Shown here one piece after another: positions 6,245 to 9,955 of a stretch of DNA of 9,955 nt. The position numbers and the translations under genes were made by a program. Positions within the stretch are counted from its first letter, which is position 1. Each line of letters opens with the position of its first letter. The DNA comes from Patescibacteria group bacterium (GTDB lineage: Bacteria; Patescibacteriota; Gracilibacteria; UM-FILTER-43-11). The notes under the pieces are model-generated. The model ran no database searches and was not told the origin of the DNA. It saw nothing but the letters and a program-made list of their open reading frames with translations. Location: NCBI GenBank assembly GCA_029260985.1, contig JAJDCE010000018.1, positions 1 to 9,955 of the forward strand, given 5' to 3'.

Positions 6245-6321
6245 TTTAAGTTTTAAGTTATAAGTGATAAGTTGTAAGTCAAAAGACACTCGCTTACTGC
6301 TTATCACTTAGAGCTTATCGC
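6245..6321. repeat. eleven-unit heptamer block forming a hairpin before tsf
   Basis: On the + strand, five units NNTAAGT run 6245-6279, two irregular units follow (6280-6293), then units TTANNNC run 6294-6321, all in a single 7-base register. In other words, (A/G)CTTANN arrays on opposite strands converge. Arms 6261-6278 and 6293-6310 are reverse complements over 18 bases with 2 mismatches and a 14-base loop, so the rpsB-operon mRNA can form a long hairpin just before the tsf start. The block includes the last codons and the stop of the gene at 6308-6847. Confidence 0.75.
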
Positions 6322-6847
6322 TATTTTGATCAGATGCTACTTGTTCAGGTTTTAATTTAGATTCATTCTCCTCCTGCTCCTTAGTTTTAAGGCTAAACGT
6401 TTCCTCAAGTTTACAAGCTGTTTTATAGACCCAAGGAAGCTTTTTCCACTTCCCGGCAAGCGCGGCAAACCCCATCACAACAAAAATGACAAACTGGAGG
6501 ATCAGAGCGACATCCATCAGAAGATCCAGCACCATAAAAAGCTGTGCGAAGAAAAAGATAATCGCCAATAGCAACCCTTGCTTACCATGAAAACGGCAAA
6601 ACTTACTATCCTTTTTTAGATAGAAGGGCACAATCGCCAAAAAACTGATGTAACTGAGGGCAGCAATAGATCGCTCATGAAGTGTAGTGAGCTCCTCAAC
6701 ATCATCCTGTTTCGTCTCTTCAGGGGCATCAGGAGCTGGTTGTTGAGGAATTTCAGGCTCAACAGGCTGCTGAGGAGTTGTCTCTGGCTGACTGTCTCCA
6801 AGCTCATTTTTAATCTTTTCCAATGATTCTTTTGGGTGGTCGTTCAT
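6308..6847 (-). CDS. small membrane protein, Tic20/DUF4870-like, between rpsB and tsf
   Basis: 179 residues from the ATG at 6847. An upstream GTG at 6901 would add 18 residues that fall in a hairpin, so I reject it. Residues 15-55 are low-complexity Pro/Gln/Glu-rich. Then comes a membrane domain: helix about 60-78 (IAALSYISFLAIVPFYL), a loop with KKDSKFCRFHGKQGL (78-92), hydrophobic stretches 91-108 and 111-131, and a segment GKWKKLPW. A first helix beginning AALSY, the F-x-x-F-H-x-K-Q-G-L loop and the final G...P turn are typical of the DUF4870/Tic20-like family, whose function in bacteria is poorly known. The C-terminal 35 residues are charged and cytoplasmic. It sits in the operon 77 bp after rpsB and 66 bp before tsf, an uncommon place. 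Its last codons lie inside the heptamer block. Confidence 0.8.
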   Translation of the reverse strand: MNDHPKESLEKIKNELGDSQPETTPQQPVEPEIPQQPAPDAPEETKQDDVEELTTLHERSIAALSYISFLAIVPFYLKKDSKFCRFHGKQGLLLAIIFFFAQLFMVLDLLMDVALILQFVIFVVMGFAALAGKWKKLPWVYKTACKLEETFSLKTKEQEENESKLKPEQVASDQNSDKL

Positions 6848-6872
6848 ATTCAATTGTGGCTCTGCTTCGCGT

Positions 6873-6910
6873 AGCTCAATAGTGGACCACAAATGAGTCA
6901 CAATAGAGCT
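6873..6910 (-). repeat. imperfect inverted repeat in the rpsB-membrane gene gap
   Basis: AGCTCAATAGTG (6873-6884) and CACAATAGAGCT (6899-6910) pair over 12 positions with 2 mismatches, leaving a 14-base loop. It lies 14 bases after the rpsB stop. It has no T-tract, so RNA processing or mRNA stabilisation at the 3' end of rpsB is more likely than termination. Confidence 0.45.
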
Positions 6911-6924
6911 GCAACAGACTAGAA

Positions 6925-7611
6925 TTAATCTTTCTTAGCCTTCGTCATCACTGCAGTCTTAACAAGTCCTAAAATATAATCAATTGATTTAATAGCATCA
7001 TCATTCGCAGGAATAGGAAAGTCCACAGTATCAGGATCTCCATTGCTATCCACAATAGCCACAACGGGTATTTTTAACCGCCTTGCCTCCTTCACAGGAA
7101 TGTGATCACGAACAATATCAACAACAAACAATACATCTGGAGTCTCTTTCATATCCTCAACACCGGAAAGTGAAGAAGAGAGGTCCTGAATCTTCTTTCG
7201 GAGTTTCCCCTGCTCTTTTTTAGTGTATTTATCAAGCCCACCCGTTCGGTCATCATCTTTAAGCTTTTTAAAATAATCAATTCGCTTCTTGATAGTCTTA
7301 AAATTTGTTAAAAGGCCCGGAATCCATTTATCAGTCACAATCGGCATGTTAGCGTCCTCATTGATCTCTCGGAGTTTTGCATGAGATTGCTGCTTGGTGC
7401 CAACAAAAAGAATAGTCTTATTTCCTCGCGCCGCATTGTTCAAAAAATTAAGCGCTTCCACAAGAGCCTTGGCAGTCAGTTTTAAATCAAAAATATGAAT
7501 TCCATTCTTAGAACCGTATAAATAGTTCTTCATTTTTGGATTCCACTTATGTGTTGGATGGCCAAAGTGCACCGCATTCTTCACCATCTCTTTTAACGAA
7601 ATATCAGTCAT
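6925..7611 (-). CDS. rpsB: 30S ribosomal protein S2
   Basis: 228 residues, slightly shorter than E. coli (241). S2 is a late-joining protein at the head-body junction of the 30S subunit and is needed for S1 binding where S1 exists. Family hallmarks: VHFGHPTHKWNPKMKNYLYG near the N-terminus, GIHIFDLKLT, ILFVGTKQQ, KWIPGLLTNF (the WxxGxLTN motif), PDVLFVVD, and IPVVAIVDSNGDP with FPIPANDDA near the C-terminus. The coiled-coil insertion between (TGGLDKYTKKEQGKLRKK) is normal. The ATG at 7611 matches the family start. Upstream are AAGGA only 2 bases from the ATG and GGAGG 17 bases away, so neither is ideally placed. It is the first gene of the rpsB - membrane gene - tsf operon. Confidence 0.97.
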   Translation of the reverse strand: MTDISLKEMVKNAVHFGHPTHKWNPKMKNYLYGSKNGIHIFDLKLTAKALVEALNFLNNAARGNKTILFVGTKQQSHAKLREINEDANMPIVTDKWIPGLLTNFKTIKKRIDYFKKLKDDDRTGGLDKYTKKEQGKLRKKIQDLSSSLSGVEDMKETPDVLFVVDIVRDHIPVKEARRLKIPVVAIVDSNGDPDTVDFPIPANDDAIKSIDYILGLVKTAVMTKAKKD

Positions 7612-7643
7612 AATCCTTGGGGTTAACGCCTCCTCTCGTCACT

Positions 7644-7692
7644 TTCCTGCGTGGCCCATCGAAGCTTTAGCGAAGATGGGAGGATGCAGGAA
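7644..7692 (-). promoter_or_regulatory. palindromic structure in the rpsB leader
   Basis: Outer arms TTCCTGC (7644-7650) and GCAGGAA (7686-7692), inner arms CCCATC (7655-7660) and GATGGG (7675-7680), and a small GCT/AGC stem at 7664-7671 give a 49-base interrupted stem. It lies in the roughly 110-base leader between the predicted rpsB transcription start (about 7720) and the ATG. It could be an S2 autoregulatory site, since S2 is known to repress rpsB-tsf in some bacteria, or a copy of a dispersed hairpin repeat. Confidence 0.5.
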
Positions 7693-7726
7693 TCGGAAAA
7701 AAGACTAAAATTTATAAAGCGGATAG

Positions 7727-7755
7727 ATTTTAGCAGAGGAGACTTAGGAGTGCAA
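7727..7755 (-). promoter_or_regulatory. rpsB operon promoter
   Basis: On the minus strand: TTGCAC (7755-7750), 17 bp, TAAAAT (7732-7727), with TGC before it forming an extended -10. Hexamers and spacer length are identical to the rpsO promoter. The predicted start is near 7720. Confidence 0.75.
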
Positions 7756-7812
7756 GGTTATTTGATTTTTTCAAATATTTCGTATAGATAACTAGTTGTA
7801 AGAAATATATAA

Positions 7813-7841
7813 TTGACTCTTTATAGATAATAGTATATTAT
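7813..7841 (+). promoter_or_regulatory. promoter of the 131-residue orphan gene
   Basis: TTGACT (7813-7818), 17 bp, TATTAT (7836-7841). Transcription would begin near 7848, about 17 bases before the ATG at 7865. It is divergent from the rpsB promoter, and the -35 boxes are about 58 bp apart. Confidence 0.65.
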
Positions 7842-7864
7842 ACTGCTCTATTAACCTTAAGTGT

Positions 7865-8260
7865 ATGATGAAGTCAAATGCTCCTGCTGTAAAAAGAGTT
7901 TTAATTGATCTATCTGATGGATATGATTCAGATAGTGAAAATGCAGCACTACTTTCAGGTTTACTTGGGGTAAGAGCTGATATCCAGAACTTGGTCATTA
8001 GCGGTTTCGACGGTGTCAATTCACCACCTTTGGAAGGACATATATATGGTCGCAAAGCTCCAGACATTTTAGGCGTAGCCACTGATAGCCCTGAACATCC
8101 TCTTTTTCATGCAAGCTTTGGGAAAGATTGTGGCGACAATGAAAAGCCCAGCTTAGCTATATACGACAAAGACAACTTATCGAAAAAGACTGATGCGATA
8201 AATGAATGGTTAATTAAGACTAGAAGTGCATTAATAGCTATTGTTACATTAAAGTCCTAA
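7865..8260 (+). CDS. hypothetical protein, 131 residues
   Basis: I do not recognise this protein. It is soluble and rather acidic, with no signal peptide or membrane segment. A predicted strand VKRVLIDLSDGYD (about 9-21) is followed by a helix (ENAALLSGLLG), strand IQNLVISGF, then GRKAPDILGVATDSPEHP and HASFGKDCGD, and ends with a helix (DAINEWLIKTRSA) and a strand ALIAIVTLK. The alternating pattern suggests a compact alpha/beta fold. The PD near residue 66 followed by FGKD is superficially like nuclease-type PD...K layouts, but the E/D-x-K core is not convincing, so I assign no function. ATG occurs twice (7865, 7868) and either could start it. There is no Shine-Dalgarno. It has its own strong promoter and is convergent with the membrane gene downstream, 45 bp away. 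Confidence 0.7.
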   Translation: MMKSNAPAVKRVLIDLSDGYDSDSENAALLSGLLGVRADIQNLVISGFDGVNSPPLEGHIYGRKAPDILGVATDSPEHPLFHASFGKDCGDNEKPSLAIYDKDNLSKKTDAINEWLIKTRSALIAIVTLKS

Positions 8261-8305
8261 ATTAATACATCGCCAACTAACCATTATCACACAAAGCCTC
8301 CGATT

Positions 8306-9058
8306 CTAAACAACTCTGCGGTCCCCTTCCAGATTTATTTGAATCTTTTTTTGCTGATAAAACAAATAATCCAGAAAAGTCACCAAAAACAAAGTGTTCG
8401 CAAACATCTCAAAAAATTCCTCAACAGCCTTCATGTAATGTTTATAGTCATCCATGGATGCAATATCCAACCCCTCAACAAAATCAAGCCCCATCGCAAC
8501 AGCAAAAAGAATGAGAGCAAAAGCGACATAGCAAATCTGCTTTTTAGTTCGAAGCTGGCGCCACAAAAACCATGCAATGTATAGCCCGATAAAAATAAAA
8601 ACAGGGCCTAAAATAATTTGCCAGCCATAACTGGGCAACAAATCAAATAAAGACATAAGAAATCCACCACTCTCAGACAGATCACCAAAGTAAGAACCAA
8701 TCCGCTCATGAAGCTTGCTCCCGTCATCCAGCGACATAAAAGCAAAAAAGAAGCCGATTAAAAGCCAGCCCCAGGACTTCTTGCTGGTTTTCTTCTGGTT
8801 AATTACAACAATAAATATCGCCAATAGCACCAAAGCCACCAAAAGCGACTGCATGCTCGAAAACCAATTCGCCAAACTATCTTCCCGAGTAATATTAAAA
8901 AACCGTCTGAGCGGCCTAGATGAAATCCAACGTTGATGATTGAGAAAGAGATCTGAAAGAAGAATAAAAACTTCAGACGAAAGCATGACAATAAATGCCC
9001 TTCGTATAAATGACTTAGGTGAAAAGGTAATATTAGATGATGTCTCTTTAGTTTTCAT
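8306..9058 (-). CDS. six-helix membrane protein of unknown function
   Basis: 250 residues from the ATG at 9058, chosen because GGAG lies 7 bases upstream, one of the few good Shine-Dalgarno sites here. The frame is open to 9142, but that part would run through the divergent promoters. Six hydrophobic segments are seen at about 20-40, 64-87, 96-112, 147-167, 174-191 and 214-233. Polar residues cluster at their ends: SLDDGSKLHER (109-119), GLDFVEGLD (190-198) and VEEFFEM (212-218). The LDD...LHE and EE..E arrangement occurs, as far as I recall, in unannotated bacterial membrane proteins, and might bind a metal at the membrane face. That is inference; no enzyme family is assigned. The C-terminus is basic. 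The gene is divergent from the small gene at 9172, with overlapping promoters. The stop is TAG. Confidence 0.75.
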   Translation of the reverse strand: MKTKETSSNITFSPKSFIRRAFIVMLSSEVFILLSDLFLNHQRWISSRPLRRFFNITREDSLANWFSSMQSLLVALVLLAIFIVVINQKKTSKKSWGWLLIGFFFAFMSLDDGSKLHERIGSYFGDLSESGGFLMSLFDLLPSYGWQIILGPVFIFIGLYIAWFLWRQLRTKKQICYVAFALILFAVAMGLDFVEGLDIASMDDYKHYMKAVEEFFEMFANTLFLVTFLDYLFYQQKKIQINLEGDRRVV

Positions 9059-9089
9059 AGGATTGCTCCAATTGTATAGAGTTAAGCCA

Positions 9090-9118
9090 ATTTTATCAAT
9101 TCCTAACCTTGACAAAAC
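9090..9118 (-). promoter_or_regulatory. possible extended -10 promoter of the membrane gene
   Basis: On the minus strand TGATAAAAT (extended -10; TAAAAT at 9095-9090) lies 17 bp after a poor -35 (GTTTTG, 9118-9113). Start near 9083 would give a 25-base leader that includes the GGAG. Its -35 region overlaps that of the divergent promoter at 9109-9136. Confidence 0.4.
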
Positions 9119-9136
9119 ATAAAACAATAATATAAA
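9109..9136 (+). promoter_or_regulatory. promoter of the 85-residue gene
   Basis: TTGACA (9109-9114), 16 bp, TATAAA (9131-9136). Predicted start near 9143, about 29 bases before the ATG at 9172. Confidence 0.6.
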
Positions 9137-9171
9137 ATGCAAATATTATAAATTTCACACCCCATTTGACT

Positions 9172-9429
9172 ATGCCAAAAGCTAAAAATACATTTGAAAT
9201 AGTGCATAAAGATCCAAGCGGACGCATAGAAGATGTTGAACCTGCCATAAATCAAATCGTTGAGGCCGCAAGACAAAGGGGGGTAAGAATCCTTTTGGAT
9301 GTTGGTGATGAAGAACCGACAGACATAACTATTCCTCATATTTCTGCTGAACATCAAACTGAACTATTCGCAGAACTTGTAGGGCAGGTTAAACGGGCAA
9401 GGGAAAGGTTTTTGACTAAAGCTGCCTAA
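9172..9429 (+). CDS. hypothetical protein, 85 residues (small-gene run, gene A)
   Basis: Not recognised. I take the ATG at 9172; a TTG at 9166 would add two residues and is less likely. The protein is soluble and charged: after a short basic start (MPKAKN), strand FEIVHKD, helix VEPAINQIVEAARQRG, strand VRILLDVGDEE, then a long amphipathic helix (AEHQTELFAELVGQVKRARE) to the C-terminus. There is no membrane segment or signal peptide. The beta-alpha-beta-alpha outline and small size suit a dimerising or partner-binding protein, but nothing shows a specific role. Two further small genes follow on the same strand with gaps of 55 and 59 bp. There is no Shine-Dalgarno (CCCATTTGACT before the ATG). 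Confidence 0.65.
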   Translation: MPKAKNTFEIVHKDPSGRIEDVEPAINQIVEAARQRGVRILLDVGDEEPTDITIPHISAEHQTELFAELVGQVKRARERFLTKAA

Positions 9430-9430
9430 C

Positions 9431-9449
9431 ATTTGTACATCCTACAAAT
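9431..9449. repeat. perfect inverted repeat between genes A and B
   Basis: ATTTGTA (9431-9437) and TACAAAT (9443-9449) are exact reverse complements around CATCC. It starts 2 bases after the gene A stop. No T-tract follows, so it is either a weak terminator or stabilising stem, or an operator for gene B, for which I see no clear promoter. Confidence 0.45.
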
Positions 9450-9484
9450 TTGCACAAAGACTAAATAATAATCCACCTTTTATT

Positions 9485-9721
9485 ATGACCCAATTAGAAG
9501 TCACTACAACACCTGAAGCAACATCCACCAATAAAGATTATCTCTATTTTCAGCACCTCATAGATAGAATTAAGGGTGTTCGAGATTCTACATTAGAAAC
9601 TATTAAGAGAGGTATTGTAATAGTTGACCCGGACAAAGTTGATGCTGTAAGAGCAGAAATTGAACAATTGTCCGAAGGCACTCTAAGCGTAACAGTGCTT
9701 GATGAAGAAGGCGTACAATAA
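9485..9721 (+). CDS. hypothetical protein, 78 residues (small-gene run, gene B)
   Basis: Not recognised. A Thr/Glu-rich N-terminus of about 17 residues precedes a helix (YFQHLIDRIKGVRDSTLETI), strand GIVIVDPD, helix KVDAVRAEIEQLSEG and strand LSVTVLDEEG: an alpha-beta-alpha-beta outline ending close to the last strand. It is soluble and acidic, with no signal peptide. The ATG at 9485 follows CACCTTTTATT, without a Shine-Dalgarno. Two TAA codons in a row end it. The lack of a clear promoter of its own and the 55-bp distance to gene A allow co-transcription with gene A. Confidence 0.65.
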   Translation: MTQLEVTTTPEATSTNKDYLYFQHLIDRIKGVRDSTLETIKRGIVIVDPDKVDAVRAEIEQLSEGTLSVTVLDEEGVQ

Positions 9722-9725
9722 TAAT

Positions 9726-9753
9726 TTGACATTTTTATAGGCTTAAATATAGT
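9726..9753 (+). promoter_or_regulatory. promoter of the last (partial) gene
   Basis: TTGACA (9726-9731), 16 bp, TATAGT (9748-9753). Predicted start near 9760, about 21 bases before the ATG at 9781. TTTGAC (9725-9730) and GTCAAA (9772-9777) form a loose inverted pair around it. Confidence 0.55.
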
Positions 9754-9780
9754 CTACATTCTGAAAATAACGTCAAAATT

Positions 9781-9955
9781 ATGAATAAACCAAATTCAAA
9801 TCCAGGAGAATTACCTTTAGAGATTCCCGCAGGTATGACATTAGCAAATGCTCTAGAAACACTAGCCACACAAATGCGGGTAGATCTATCTTCACAAATA
9901 TCGAATGCATTGGCGTCTGGATCAGAGCCAGGACTATTTAAAAGTGCAATAGGCC
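9781..9955 (+). CDS. hypothetical protein, N-terminal 58 residues (small-gene run, gene C, cut by window end)
   Basis: The frame is open from the ATG at 9781 to the window edge. It begins with an Asn/Pro-rich segment (MNKPNSNPGELPLEIP) and continues as a helix (LANALETLATQMRVDLSSQI) and a small-residue stretch (SNALASGSEPG). There is no signal peptide in the visible part. Not recognised. It has its own TTGACA-type promoter, and AACGTCAAAATT before the ATG holds no Shine-Dalgarno. Confidence 0.6.
   Translation, partial: MNKPNSNPGELPLEIPAGMTLANALETLATQMRVDLSSQISNALASGSEPGLFKSAIG

Noticed and set aside
6242..6307. N-terminal extension of tsf to a GTG at 6307
   Set aside because: EF-Ts similarity begins at the ATG at 6241; the extension overlaps the upstream stop and is repeat sequence.
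6848..6901. GTG start at 6901 for the membrane gene between rpsB and tsf
   Set aside because: It would place the start inside a hairpin arm and add residues with no family support; the ATG at 6847 is better.
7865..8260. Restriction-type nuclease call for the 131-residue protein
   Set aside because: PD is present but a convincing (D/E)-x-K core is not, so the call would be guesswork.
9059..9142. Longer start for the six-helix membrane protein at 9142
   Set aside because: The extra residues run through the divergent promoter region, while ATG 9058 has a well-placed GGAG.
1..9955. CRISPR array, tRNA, rRNA, insertion sequence or phage gene
   Set aside because: No regularly spaced identical repeats of CRISPR length, no cloverleaf, no transposase or integrase motif; the heptamer arrays are far too short in unit to be CRISPR.
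1..9955. UGA-glycine genetic code (code 25)
   Set aside because: No gene contains in-frame TGA and all conserved proteins translate full length with the standard code.

Overview
The window reads as chromosomal DNA from an uncultivated small-genome bacterium, most likely of the Candidate Phyla Radiation (Patescibacteria), perhaps near Peregrinibacteria/Gracilibacteria. This is inference from overall gene style: compact housekeeping genes, many lineage-only small proteins, and almost no Shine-Dalgarno sequences. It was not tested by phylogeny. The standard genetic code fits: no gene is broken by an in-frame TGA. TGA is also never used as a stop among the 13 complete genes (10 TAA, 3 TAG).

Layout. 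The first ~70 bases may hold the tail of an upstream gene. Then, on the + strand, come corA (magnesium transporter), a 398-bp gap full of inverted and 7-base-periodic repeats, rpsO (ribosomal protein S15) and pnp (polynucleotide phosphorylase), the classic rpsO-pnp pair. pnp meets, stop codon to stop codon, a minus-strand operon of three small predicted lipoproteins driven by a perfect-consensus promoter. Upstream of that lies the minus-strand translation operon rpsB (S2) - small Tic20/DUF4870-like membrane protein - tsf (EF-Ts). The usual rpsB-tsf pair is therefore interrupted by a membrane gene. From about 7.8 kb onward the content is accessory: a 131-residue orphan, a six-helix membrane protein on the minus strand, and three consecutive small unknown genes, the last cut by the window end.

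How it fits together. rpsO, rpsB and tsf serve translation. pnp serves RNA decay and is linked to rpsO as in many bacteria. rpsO and rpsB have near-identical promoters (TTGCAC, 17 bp, extended -10 TGnTAAAAT), which suggests shared growth-linked expression. The accessory genes carry strong TTGACA-type promoters and very short leaders.

The most unusual signal is not a gene. Degenerate heptanucleotide (7-bp) tandem repeats lie directly against the start codons of corA, pnp and tsf, and also fill the gap after corA. At two places two arrays face each other in one 7-base register and can fold as hairpins. One of these runs into the 3' end of a coding region. They recall cyanobacterial STRR heptamer repeats, but their placement 2-3 bases before start codons, where a Shine-Dalgarno would be, deserves attention. 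The trio of lipoproteins with unusually long N-terminal regions is the best candidate for an undescribed protein system.
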